Below are positions 1-6,580 of a DNA stretch of 19,640 bases, in pieces. A program made the position numbers and the translations under genes. Under the pieces are notes generated by a model. The model saw only the letters and a program-made list of their open reading frames with translations. It searched no databases and was not told the origin of the DNA. Numbering within the stretch: the stretch's first letter is position 1; the number at the start of each line of letters is the position of its first letter. The stretch spans positions 1-19,640 of the forward strand of contig QAMX01000106.1 in assembly GCA_003149835.1 (NCBI GenBank), given 5' to 3'. Source of the stretch: Clostridiales bacterium (lineage in GTDB: Bacteria > Bacillota > Clostridia > Oscillospirales > QAMX01).

Positions 1-164
1 TGGCAGGCCAAAGAGGCCTCTGTTCCATCCCAGCGGGCCTTCCAGAAATAGATGTATGACCGGCTCTTGTTGTACTTCCGGCTGGCGCGGCTCACGCCGT
101 ATTTTTCTGCGTATTTCATTAGCGATTGACGATACGCCATGTCTTGTGTTATACTCTTACTCAT
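1..164 (-). CDS. Transposase / integrase-type protein, N-terminal part (runs off the window)
   Basis: Reading the minus strand from an ATG at 164 gives an open frame to base 1 with no stop, about 54 residues. It begins MSKSITQDM and continues with YRQSLMKYAEKYGVSRAS and a KSRSYIYFWKARWDGT segment. This is the look of the helix-turn-helix DNA-binding head of IS3/IS481-like DDE transposases common in Firmicutes. The catalytic DDE domain would lie outside the window, so I cannot tell whether the copy is intact. A weak ribosome binding site (GAGAGGGG) lies about 12 bases upstream; the ATG at 140 (codon 9) is an alternative start. The family assignment rests on recall of similar N-termini and the exact IS family is not certain. 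Confidence 0.7.
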   Translation of the reverse strand, partial: MSKSITQDMAYRQSLMKYAEKYGVSRASRKYNKSRSYIYFWKARWDGTEASLAC

Positions 165-235
165 GAAGGATATGGGCCCCTCTCGTCAAGTTTGGTGTCG
201 TAACTCAACTTTACCACGATGAGGCCTTATCCTTC
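165..235. repeat. Short inverted repeat beside the transposase start
   Basis: GAAGGATA at 165-172 is the exact reverse complement of TATCCTTC at 228-235. The pair brackets the region just upstream of the transposase start. It could be part of an insertion sequence end or a leader hairpin. A nine-base direct repeat (TACTCTTAC at 152-160 and 269-277) and an eight-base one (ATCCTTCT at 229-236 and 285-292) lie in the same stretch. No clean element boundary or target duplication can be fixed from one end. I see no gene between 165 and 308. Confidence 0.3.
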
Positions 236-308
236 TACCTTTTTTATTCAACTGTCCAATATCTATTGTACTCTTACATTAAAAATCCTTCTTTTTGCGG
301 AATCCCTC

Positions 309-337
309 TTGCATTTTTTTGTAAAATATGGTATATT
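309..337 (+). promoter_or_regulatory. Sigma-A promoter of ppdK
   Basis: TTGCAT (309-314) and TATATT (332-337) are separated by 17 bases. A TG one base upstream of the -10 makes it an extended -10 element. Transcription would start near 344, leaving a leader of about 140 bases before the ppdK ATG at 485. Confidence 0.65.
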
Positions 338-394
338 ATATTGGTTAGAGAGACGGAACGCCTTTTTATCCAGACATTGTATATGCTTTTGTTG

Positions 395-432
395 AACAAA
401 GCTGTTTTCCACAGAAAGAAAACAGCTTTGTT
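395..432 (+). promoter_or_regulatory. Perfect 15-bp stem-loop in the ppdK leader
   Basis: Bases 395-409 (AACAAAGCTGTTTTC) pair perfectly with 418-432, leaving an 8-base loop. The stem lies between the ppdK promoter and the ribosome binding site. It is followed by TTGTTGTCCG-like sequence only if the stem end is counted, with no uninterrupted U run, so it is not a clear intrinsic terminator. It may be a stabilising leader hairpin, an attenuator or a protein-binding site. The structure is certain as sequence; the role is inference. Confidence 0.6.
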
Positions 433-484
433 GTCCGCTCGTTTCGTCGCCCATATTTTGAGTCAGAGGAGAAACGGAAGATCT

Positions 485-3130
485 ATGAGTAAAAAATTTG
501 TTTACATGTTCAGCGAGGGCTCGGGCGATATGCGCGAGCTGCTGGGCGGCAAGGGCGCCAACCTGGCGGAGATGATGAATCTCGGCATGCCCGTGCCGAA
601 CGGCTTTACCATCACCACCGAGGCCTGCACCGACTACTACCAAAACGGCGAGGCCGTCAGCGATGAGATCGAGCGCCAGATTTACGAATATCTCGAACGC
701 ATGGAGGACGAATGCGGCAAGAAATTCGGCGATCCGGACAACCCGCTCCTCGTCAGCGTCCGCAGCGGCGCGCGCGCTTCGATGCCGGGCATGATGGACA
801 CCATTTTGAACCTCGGCCTCAACGATACGGTCGTGGAGGGTCTCGCCCGTCTGACGGACAACCCCCGCTTTGCCTATGACTCCTACCGCCGTTTCATCCA
901 GATGTTCTCCGACGTCGTCATGGAGCTTCCGAAATCCTCCTTTGAGAAAATCATCGACAAGGTCAAATCCGAAAAAGGCGTCTCCTACGACAACGAGCTG
1001 GACGCCGACGACATGAAAAAGCTCGTCGTTTTGTTTAAAAACCACTTTATTGCCAAGAAGGGCTTTCTTTTCCCCGAAAACCCGCGCGCGCAGCTTCTTG
1101 AAGCGGTCAAGGCCGTGTTCCGTTCGTGGAACAACGACCGCGCCGTCTACTACCGCCGCATGAACGACATCCCCTCTTCGTGGGGAACGGCCGTCAACGT
1201 CCAGTCGATGGTGTTCGGCAACATGGGCGACGACAGCGGCACAGGCGTCGCTTTTACGCGCAACCCCGCAACCGGCGAGAAGAAGCTGTTCGGCGAATTC
1301 CTGATGAACGCGCAGGGCGAGGACGTCGTCGCCGGCGTGCGCACGCCGCAGACCATCGACCAGCTCGCCGTCATCATGCCCGATATCTACCGGCAGTTCA
1401 CGGAGATCTGCGCCAAGCTCGAAGCGCATTACCGCGACATGCAGGACATGGAGTTCACCATTGAAAAAGGCAAGCTTTATATGCTTCAAACGCGCAACGG
1501 CAAGCGCACCGCCGCCGCCGCGCTGAAAATCGCCGTCAGCCTCGTGGCCGAGGGCATGCTCTCCAAGGAAGAGGCGATTTTGAAAGTCGAGCCCAAGCAG
1601 CTCGACACCCTGCTGCACCCGCAGTTTGACCCCATCGCGCTCAAAGAAGACTCTCCCGTGGCCTCCGGTCTTCCCGCCTCTCCCGGCGCGGCCTGCGGCG
1701 CGGTCGTCTTTGACGCCAAGGACGCGGTCGAGGCCGCCAAAACCGGCCGTAAGGTGGTTTTGGTCCGGCTGGAAACCTCGCCGGAGGACATCGAAGGCAT
1801 GGCGGCCGCGCAGGGCATTCTGACGGCGCGCGGCGGCATGACCTCGCACGCGGCCGTGGTCGCGCGCGGCATGGGCCGCTGCTGCGTGGCCGGCTGCGGC
1901 GACATCAGCATCAACGAGGACGAAAAATATTTCGTCGTCAAAGGCATCCGCATCAACGAAGGCGACGGCATCTCCATCGACGGCTCTACGGGCAAGGTCT
2001 ACCTCAGCATTCTTCCCACGGTCGAAACCGTGATGAGCGGCGACTTTGCGACCTTCATGAGCTGGGCCGACCAGATCCGGACGCTGAAAATCCGCACCAA
2101 CGCCGACACCCCGCGCGACGCGCAGGCCGCGCGCAAATACGGCGCGGAGGGCATCGGCCTCTGCCGCACGGAGCACATGTTCTTCGACGCCGACCGTATC
2201 CCCGCCATCCGCGAGATGATCGTCGCCAAAACGCTGGATCAGCGCAAAAAGGCGCTGGACAAGCTGCTGCCGATGCAGCGCGGCGACTTTGAGGCGCTGT
2301 TCCGCACCATGAAGGGTCTGCCCGTTACCATCCGTCTCTTAGACCCGCCGCTGCACGAATTCCTGCCGCAGAACGACGAGGACATCCTCGCCCTCGCGCA
2401 CGAAATGCGCATCTCGTTCTCCGAGCTCAAAGCAACGATTGATTCGCTCCACGAGGCCAACCCCATGTTCGGCCACCGCGGCTGCCGCCTCGCCGTCTCC
2501 TATCCTGAGATCGCCGAAATGCAGACGCGCGCGATCATCGAAGCCGCCATCAACGTCTCCAAAAGCGGCCAGTCCGTCGTGCCGGAGATCATGATCCCGC
2601 TTGTCGGCGACATCAACGAGCTCAAATACGTCAAGAAAACCGTCTGCAAGACCGCGGATTCCGTCATCTCCGCCGCCAACGCCAAGCTCACCTATCACGT
2701 CGGCACGATGATCGAGGTGCCGCGCGCGGCGCTGACCGCCGACGAGATCGCCACCGAAGCGGAGTTCTTCTCCTTCGGCACCAACGACCTCACCCAGATG
2801 ACCTACGGCTTCTCGCGCGACGACGCGGGCAAGTTCCTGCGCGACTACTACGAGAAGAAAATTTTCGAGTCCGACCCGTTTGCGCGGCTCGACACCGACG
2901 GCGTCGGCAAGCTCGTCAACATGGCGGCGACGCTCGGCCGCTCCGTCCGCAAGGATATCAAGCTCGGCATCTGCGGCGAACACGGCGGCGACCCGTCGTC
3001 GATCGAGTTCTGCCACAAGATCGGCCTGAACTACGTCTCCTGCTCGCCCTACCGCGTTCCCATCGCGCGGCTCGCCGCCGCGCAGGCCGCGGTCAAATAC
3101 AAGGACGCCGCTCCCGACGCTGCAAAATAA
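485..3130 (+). CDS. ppdK: Pyruvate, phosphate dikinase
   Basis: Interconverts pyruvate, ATP and phosphate with phosphoenolpyruvate, AMP and pyrophosphate in the cytoplasm; in anaerobes it often works in glycolysis or gluconeogenesis. The 881-residue protein matches the family's usual length (about 875-880). The N-terminal ATP-grasp domain starts with GGKGANLAEM (residues 21-30) and carries the VRSGA segment near 93. The central phosphohistidine domain has the GGMTSHAAVVARGMG motif with catalytic His455. The C-terminal PEP/pyruvate barrel includes GLCRTEHMF (558-566), GHRGCRL (663-669), FGTNDLTQM (764-772) and the catalytic cysteine in GICGEHGG (Cys830). The ATG at 485 is chosen because AGAGGAGAAACGG lies just upstream and the protein then begins at the conserved KKFVYMFSEG; the frame stays open upstream to 266 but that part reads through the promoter and leader. 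It is a single-gene unit with its own promoter and terminator. Confidence 0.97.
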   Translation: MSKKFVYMFSEGSGDMRELLGGKGANLAEMMNLGMPVPNGFTITTEACTDYYQNGEAVSDEIERQIYEYLERMEDECGKKFGDPDNPLLVSVRSGARASMPGMMDTILNLGLNDTVVEGLARLTDNPRFAYDSYRRFIQMFSDVVMELPKSSFEKIIDKVKSEKGVSYDNELDADDMKKLVVLFKNHFIAKKGFLFPENPRAQLLEAVKAVFRSWNNDRAVYYRRMNDIPSSWGTAVNVQSMVFGNMGDDSGTGVAFTRNPATGEKKLFGEFLMNAQGEDVVAGVRTPQTIDQLAVIMPDIYRQFTEICAKLEAHYRDMQDMEFTIEKGKLYMLQTRNGKRTAAAALKIAVSLVAEGMLSKEEAILKVEPKQLDTLLHPQFDPIALKEDSPVASGLPASPGAACGAVVFDAKDAVEAAKTGRKVVLVRLETSPEDIEGMAAAQGILTARGGMTSHAAVVARGMGRCCVAGCGDISINEDEKYFVVKGIRINEGDGISIDGSTGKVYLSILPTVETVMSGDFATFMSWADQIRTLKIRTNADTPRDAQAARKYGAEGIGLCRTEHMFFDADRIPAIREMIVAKTLDQRKKALDKLLPMQRGDFEALFRTMKGLPVTIRLLDPPLHEFLPQNDEDILALAHEMRISFSELKATIDSLHEANPMFGHRGCRLAVSYPEIAEMQTRAIIEAAINVSKSGQSVVPEIMIPLVGDINELKYVKKTVCKTADSVISAANAKLTYHVGTMIEVPRAALTADEIATEAEFFSFGTNDLTQMTYGFSRDDAGKFLRDYYEKKIFESDPFARLDTDGVGKLVNMAATLGRSVRKDIKLGICGEHGGDPSSIEFCHKIGLNYVSCSPYRVPIARLAAAQAAVKYKDAAPDAAK

Positions 3131-3139
3131 AAAAACGCC

Positions 3140-3174
3140 GACAGCCGCGGAAAATTCCGCGGCTGTCTTTTTTT
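3140..3174 (+). terminator. Rho-independent terminator of ppdK
   Basis: GACAGCCGCGGAA (3140-3152) pairs with TTCCGCGGCTGTC (3155-3167), followed by seven T (3168-3174). It starts nine bases after the ppdK stop codon. Confidence 0.93.
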
Positions 3175-3344
3175 CTCCGTCCGTCTTTTCCCCAGACAAA
3201 CGGTTTCGGGTGTTTTGTTTTGGGCGTCGGCTCCGGGCGCACAGGCCGGCGCCGGAACAAAAAAATGATTTTTTTCTACAACCAAACGCCTTTTTTCCGC
3301 ACAGAATGAAGTGAAGGCCTTTATTGAGAAAAGGAGGGAACCGC

Positions 3345-3740
3345 TTGGAGGACCGCCAAATCGTCGAGCTGTTCTGGTCGCGTTCCGAAGCGGCCATCGC
3401 CGAAACCGACCGCAAATACGGCGCGCTCTGCCGCCAGATCGCCATGAACGTTCTGCACAGCGCCGAAGACGCCGAGGAGTGCGTTTCAGACGCTTATCTC
3501 GGCGTCTGGAACGCGATTCCGCCCCAGCGTCCGGCTGTCTTTCCCACGCTTCTCTGCCGCTTCGCGCGCAACCTCGCCCTGAAACGATACGAACGGGCGA
3601 ACGCCGCCAAGCGCGGCGGCAGTCATCCTCTGCCCTCTTCGTCGGCGTCTGCGCCAACCCTGCGGCGTAAAAAGCCGCGTTTTCCACACAATCAAAACAA
3701 AGACGAACAGCCGCGGAAACATCCGCGGCTGTTCGTCTGA
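3345..3740 (+). pseudogene. Truncated ECF-type RNA polymerase sigma factor
   Basis: The frame has a good ribosome binding site (AAGGAGGG, 3331-3338) six bases before a TTG start. The protein begins LEDRQIVELFWSRSEAAI and carries a region-2 core: LHSAEDAEECVSDAYLGVW, then the FARNLALKRYERANAAKRGG segment. This is typical of a Clostridia ECF sigma family. After residue ~94 the similarity ends and the reading becomes low-complexity Ser/Pro/Lys/Arg sequence running through a hairpin to a stop at 3740. Region 4, which recognises the -35 element and is needed in a normal 160-190-residue ECF factor, is absent, and I find no region-4 sequence in the other forward frames nearby. I infer a deletion that removed the 3' half and probably its partner genes. 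A short functional region-2-only protein is a less likely alternative. Confidence 0.7.
3702..3737 (-). terminator. Perfect 16-bp hairpin, terminator-like
   Basis: GACGAACAGCCGCGGA (3702-3717) pairs with 3722-3737 across a 4-base loop. No T run follows on the plus strand; on the minus strand the stem is followed by CTTTGTTTTGATTG, a T-rich tail. It overlaps the end of the sigma-factor remnant. Its core ACAGCCGCGGAAA also occurs in the ppdK terminator. It may end minus-strand transcripts from the XRE gene side or be the leftover terminator of a deleted gene. Confidence 0.5.
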
Positions 3741-3847
3741 GAAAGCGTTTCCCCGCGCAGGAGGGAAAAGCGGGGAAATTATCGTCAGCCGGCCGGAGCG
3801 CCGCGCCCAATACAGGGGGCGGACGTTTTGGCTCGCCTCGCCGTTCT

Positions 3848-3884
3848 TCTGTTTGAACCGAAAACCGCCTCCGGTTCAAACAGA
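3848..3884 (-). terminator. Inverted repeat downstream of the minus-strand XRE gene
   Basis: TCTGTTTGAACCG (3848-3860) pairs perfectly with 3872-3884 over an 11-base loop. It lies 28 bases beyond the stop of the minus-strand regulator at 3913. There is no T run on either side, so termination is only a possibility. Confidence 0.35.
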
Positions 3885-3912
3885 GAGGGAACCTCGCCGG
3901 CACGGCGGACTT

Positions 3913-4155
3913 TCAGACAATCTCCTGTTCCAAATTGTTAAATTCCTCAGTATCGAAAAACTCGACTACGGAAATCCCTAAACCGTCGCAGAGTTTTTTT
4001 ACAGTGATAATTCCGACATTTTTGCTCTCTCCGGCAAGAATGCTTTTGATGGTAGCTTGCGGCACAGCAGACAGATAACTCAGCCGGTTCGGCGTAATAT
4101 TGCGCTCCCGACACAGCTGCCGAATGCGGTTGGCCGTCACCTCGTTGATCCTCAT
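3913..4155 (-). CDS. Small XRE/Cro-type helix-turn-helix regulator
   Basis: An 80-residue protein made almost entirely of a Cro/C1-type DNA-binding domain. The helices are visible as NRIRQLCRERNITPNRLSYL (9-28), PQATIKSILAGES (32-44) and ITVKKLCDGLGISVVEFF (50-67), followed by an acidic tail. The ATG at 4155 is preceded by AAGGAGG (4171-4165) at good spacing. The gene is divergent from a second XRE gene at 4457, with a 301-base, AT-rich intergenic region containing a palindrome next to its -10 box, which suggests autoregulation. It probably binds DNA as a dimer. The target genes are unknown; such small regulators occur in mobile elements, toxin-antitoxin loci and as chromosomal orphans, and no toxin gene is visible here. 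Confidence 0.85.
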   Translation of the reverse strand: MRINEVTANRIRQLCRERNITPNRLSYLSAVPQATIKSILAGESKNVGIITVKKLCDGLGISVVEFFDTEEFNNLEQEIV

Positions 4156-4183
4156 ATCCCTACGCCTCCTTGAATCCGATGAT

Positions 4184-4212
4184 ATTATAATATATTTGCG
4201 ATAAAATTGTTA
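4184..4212 (-). promoter_or_regulatory. Proximal promoter of the minus-strand XRE gene
   Basis: On the minus strand a perfect TATAAT (4189-4184) lies 17 bases from TAACAA (4212-4207), a weak -35. The -35 overlaps the palindrome at 4210-4227. Transcription would start near 4177, leaving only a short leader before the ATG at 4155. Confidence 0.45.
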
Positions 4213-4227
4213 GTGAAATATCACTAA
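4210..4227. promoter_or_regulatory. Palindromic operator candidate between the XRE genes
   Basis: TTAGTGA (4210-4216) and TCACTAA (4221-4227) form a perfect inverted repeat with a 4-base spacer, the size expected for a Cro/C1-type dimer site. A related half site (CACTAAAA at 4223-4230) recurs at 4411-4418 close to the plus-strand XRE gene. Binding is inferred. Confidence 0.45.
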
Positions 4228-4366
4228 AACAGCGAATTTTGTCGGTAAACGCCATGCCGCCGGGAATGGCATGACGGATCGCTTTCCAAACGCCCCCGGC
4301 GCTTCCCGCGCCCATCGTTTGCACCTGTAATACCATCAGTACAAAATTTTCAAGTTGACTGTTTAT

Positions 4367-4395
4367 AGTATATATCATTTCGGAAATAATATCAA
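4367..4395 (-). promoter_or_regulatory. Second, distal minus-strand promoter candidate
   Basis: On the minus strand TTGATA (4395-4390) and TATACT (4372-4367) are spaced by 17 bases, each one mismatch from consensus. It would start a transcript about 200 bases upstream of the XRE ATG at 4155. The transcribed stretch has an open frame at 4160-4378 but its start falls inside the promoter and it has no ribosome binding site, so I treat it as a possible long leader or small RNA region. Confidence 0.4.
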
Positions 4396-4456
4396 TAGGC
4401 TATGGAATCGCACTAAAAATATTTATAGAATATATTCATGGGAAAGGACGGATAAA

Positions 4457-4795
4457 ATGGACGAAATTATTCTGATTGTCGGAAAAAGAATCCGCAATTA
4501 CCGGCTCCAACTCGGGCTCAGCCAAGAACAGCTCGCGGAAAAGGCCGGATGTCACGCGAGCTATATCGGACAAATCGAACGCGGGGAGAAAAACGCCACT
4601 CTTGAAAGCATCCATAAAATCGCCCTGGCTTTGCGCGTTTCTCTTTCCAGCCTTTTTGAGAAATTAGATGACGCCGATGCTTCTACCGGTTATCCCTCCC
4701 GATGCTACGAGCTGGTCGCCGCCAAGAAAGAGGCCGAGCAGGCTTGTCTGTACCATATTTTAAGCGAGATAGAGCGGTATAAGACCAATCCATAA
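4457..4795 (+). CDS. XRE-family transcriptional regulator
   Basis: A 112-residue protein with a classical Cro/C1 helix-turn-helix at residues 8-67: VGKRIRNYRLQLGLSQEQLA, then HASYIGQIERGEKNATLESI and the IALALRVSLSSLFEKL end. The C-terminal ~40 residues form a separate helical tail (CYELVAAKKEAEQACLYHIL) that may serve in dimerisation or ligand sensing. The ATG at 4457 follows GGAAAGGACGG; an in-frame upstream extension to 4355 is rejected because it is AT-rich leader sequence. A 10-base palindrome (GAATATATTC, 4428-4437) lies 19 bases upstream of the ATG and could be an autoregulatory site. The gene is divergent from the smaller XRE gene at 3913-4155. Its regulon is unknown. Confidence 0.88.
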   Translation: MDEIILIVGKRIRNYRLQLGLSQEQLAEKAGCHASYIGQIERGEKNATLESIHKIALALRVSLSSLFEKLDDADASTGYPSRCYELVAAKKEAEQACLYHILSEIERYKTNP

Positions 4796-5058
4796 GGGCG
4801 AGCGTCGCCCCGTATCTGCCTGTACCGCCGCCGGAAGCCCTTTTTGCGTCCGCTCTTCCCGCCAGACGCCGTCTTCGGGTGAACGCGCGGGGCGCGCGCC
4901 TGCAAATTTCCCGGCCTTTTTCTCCGCTCCCGTTTGGCCAGCGCTCTTCTGCGCGTATCTCAGCCCGCGCCGGTTTTCAGAAGCCTCTCTGACCGCTGTT
5001 TCCGCCCCGGACATGCGGTCTGCCGGCGCCGAATTTTTCGCCGGCGATAAACCCGCTG
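4796..5058. other. Gene-free stretch upstream of the trkA promoter
   Basis: I see no credible gene here. Directly after the XRE stop is a small stem, GGGCGA (4796-4801) with TCGCCC (4805-4810), without a T run. A second inverted repeat, GCCGGCG (5022-5028) with CGCCGGC (5039-5045), lies just upstream of the trkA promoter and could be a regulator site or a weak terminator. The rest is GC-rich without recognisable motifs. Confidence 0.5.
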
Positions 5059-5087
5059 TTGACATTGCGAGTGAATGTGAGTATAAT
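5059..5087 (+). promoter_or_regulatory. Consensus sigma-A promoter of trkA-trkH
   Basis: TTGACA (5059-5064), exactly 17 bases, TATAAT (5082-5087): a full match to the housekeeping promoter consensus. The predicted start near 5094 leaves a leader of about 55 bases, too short for a ydaO-type c-di-AMP riboswitch. Confidence 0.9.
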
Positions 5088-5148
5088 ATGACCGTCGCCG
5101 TTCGGAAAAAATAAAAAAGCGGCGTTTTGAAAAACGCGGAGGAATCAT

Positions 5149-6504
5149 ATGAAAATCGTCATCGTCGGCGACGGCAAGGTCGGGTTTGCGCTCGCTGACC
5201 AGCTTTCCAGAGAAAATAACGACATCACCGTCATCGACTCGAATCTGGACAACCTGAAAAACCTCATGGACGTTTTGGACGTCCTTGTCATACACGGAAA
5301 CGGCGCGAGCCTCTCGGTGCAGAAAGAGGCCGGCGTCGACAAGGCGGATCTTCTCATCGCCGCCACCTCGTCGGACGAGCTGAACATCCTCGCCTGCCTC
5401 GTCGCCAAAAAAATCGGCGCCGGCCAGACCATCGCGCGGGTGAGAAACCCCGAATATTCAGAACAACTGATCTTTATGAAGGACGAGCTCGGCCTTTCCA
5501 TGGCCGTCAACCCCGAGCAGGCCGCGGCGACGGAGATGTCGCGGCGGCTCCGCTTTCCCAACGCCCTGAACATCGATTTTTTCGCCAAGGGGCGTATCGA
5601 GCTCGTCGAGTTCTGCATTCCCGACGGCAATATGCTCGACGGCATGGCGCTCATGTCGATCTATACGCAGCTGAAAATCCGCGTCCTGATCTGCGCGGTG
5701 CAGCGCGGCGGCGACGTCTATATCCCCGACGGCAGCTTTGTCCTGCAATCGGGCGACCATGTGACAATCACCTCCTCCCCGCTCGAAATCAACCTCTTCT
5801 TCAAAACGGTCGGCATTTACCAGCAGAAAATCCGCTCGGTGCTCATCGTCGGCGGCGGGCGGATGAGCTATTATCTCGCCAAGCAGCTCTGCGACATGGG
5901 GATGCAGGTCAAAATCATCGAGCCGGACGCGGCGCGCTGCCGGACGCTGTCGGAAATGCTGCCGAAGGCGATTATCCTCCATGGCCGCGGCAACGACCGC
6001 GAGCTGTTACAGGGCGAGAACATCGACGGAACCGACGCGCTCGTCGCCGCCTCGGATTCCGACGAGATGAACCTTTTGATCTCCATCTACGCCAAGACCA
6101 AGCAGGTGCCGAAAATTATCACCAAGGTCGAGCGCATGGATATTGTGGAGATGTACGGCAACATCGGCGCCGGCGCGATCGTTTCGCCGCGCCAGCTGAT
6201 CGCCAACGACATCGTCCGCTTTGTCCGCGCGCTCTCCAACTCCGCGGGCAGCAGCGTCGAAACGCTGCACCGTATCGTCAACGGCCGTGTCGAGGCGCTT
6301 GAATTCCGCGTGCGCAACGCCCCCGCGCTGACGGGCCGCCAGCTCAAAGACCTGCCGATCCGCCGCGGCATCCTGATCGCCGTGATTCACCGCGGCGGCC
6401 GCATCATCATCCCCGGCGGCGGCGATACGCTCTGCGAAGGCGACGGCGTCGTCGTCATTACGACGATGCAGAACCTCTCCGACCTCTCGGATATCCTGCA
6501 ATAA
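5149..6504 (+). CDS. trkA: Trk potassium uptake regulatory subunit TrkA
   Basis: A 451-residue cytoplasmic gating subunit of a Trk-type potassium channel/transporter. It has the duplicated RCK architecture of full-length TrkA: RCK_N 1 (1-~125) with the nucleotide-binding GDGKVG (7-12) and acidic Asp30 at the end of beta 2; RCK_C 1 (~140-215); RCK_N 2 (~228-345) with GGGRMS (235-240) and Glu258; and RCK_C 2 (~370-451). Both halves keep the glycine-rich nucleotide site. Nucleotides such as NAD(H) or ATP/ADP control the membrane partner in this family; c-di-AMP binding to RCK_C is known in Firmicutes relatives and is possible here. The ATG is set by GGAGG (5138-5142). A 7-bp hairpin (GCGTTTT 5122-5128 with AAAACGC 5131-5137) ends directly at this ribosome binding site. 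trkH follows 76 bases downstream. Confidence 0.96.
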   Translation: MKIVIVGDGKVGFALADQLSRENNDITVIDSNLDNLKNLMDVLDVLVIHGNGASLSVQKEAGVDKADLLIAATSSDELNILACLVAKKIGAGQTIARVRNPEYSEQLIFMKDELGLSMAVNPEQAAATEMSRRLRFPNALNIDFFAKGRIELVEFCIPDGNMLDGMALMSIYTQLKIRVLICAVQRGGDVYIPDGSFVLQSGDHVTITSSPLEINLFFKTVGIYQQKIRSVLIVGGGRMSYYLAKQLCDMGMQVKIIEPDAARCRTLSEMLPKAIILHGRGNDRELLQGENIDGTDALVAASDSDEMNLLISIYAKTKQVPKIITKVERMDIVEMYGNIGAGAIVSPRQLIANDIVRFVRALSNSAGSSVETLHRIVNGRVEALEFRVRNAPALTGRQLKDLPIRRGILIAVIHRGGRIIIPGGGDTLCEGDGVVVITTMQNLSDLSDILQ

Positions 6505-6550
6505 AACGCTGTACTGGTTCCGGCGGCGGCTCAAAATTCTCCCGAAAGGA

Positions 6551-6570
6551 CGCCTTTGCGCGTAAAGGCG
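6551..6570 (+). promoter_or_regulatory. Hairpin at the trkH translation start region
   Basis: CGCCTTT (6551-6557) pairs with AAAGGCG (6564-6570). The 3' arm contains AAAGG, the nearest ribosome-binding-like sequence to the trkH ATG at 6581, so folding would hide it. Another candidate, GAAAGGA (6544-6550), lies just upstream of the stem. The arrangement could tune TrkH translation. Confidence 0.45.
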
Positions 6571-6580
6571 CGGTTTTACA

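Noticed and set aside
263..2176. Long minus-strand open frame of 637 codons opposite ppdK
   Set aside because: It is antisense to a certain gene, has His/Val/Asp/Ala-rich composition typical of the complement of a G/C-ending coding frame, and shows no domain or ribosome binding site.
3254..3281. ECF-type promoter with GGAAC upstream of the sigma remnant
   Set aside because: GGAAC is present at 3254-3258, but no matching -10 element is found about 16 bases downstream.
3049..3903. Minus-strand open frame of 284 codons across the ppdK end and sigma remnant
   Set aside because: It runs through the ppdK terminator and two hairpins, is Arg-rich, and has no family signature.
4160..4378. 72-codon minus-strand frame between the XRE genes
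   Set aside because: Its start lies inside a predicted promoter, it has no ribosome binding site, and internal starts do not improve it.
5088..5148. c-di-AMP (ydaO-type) riboswitch upstream of trkA
   Set aside because: The predicted leader is only about 55 bases, far shorter than that riboswitch, and none of its conserved elements are visible.
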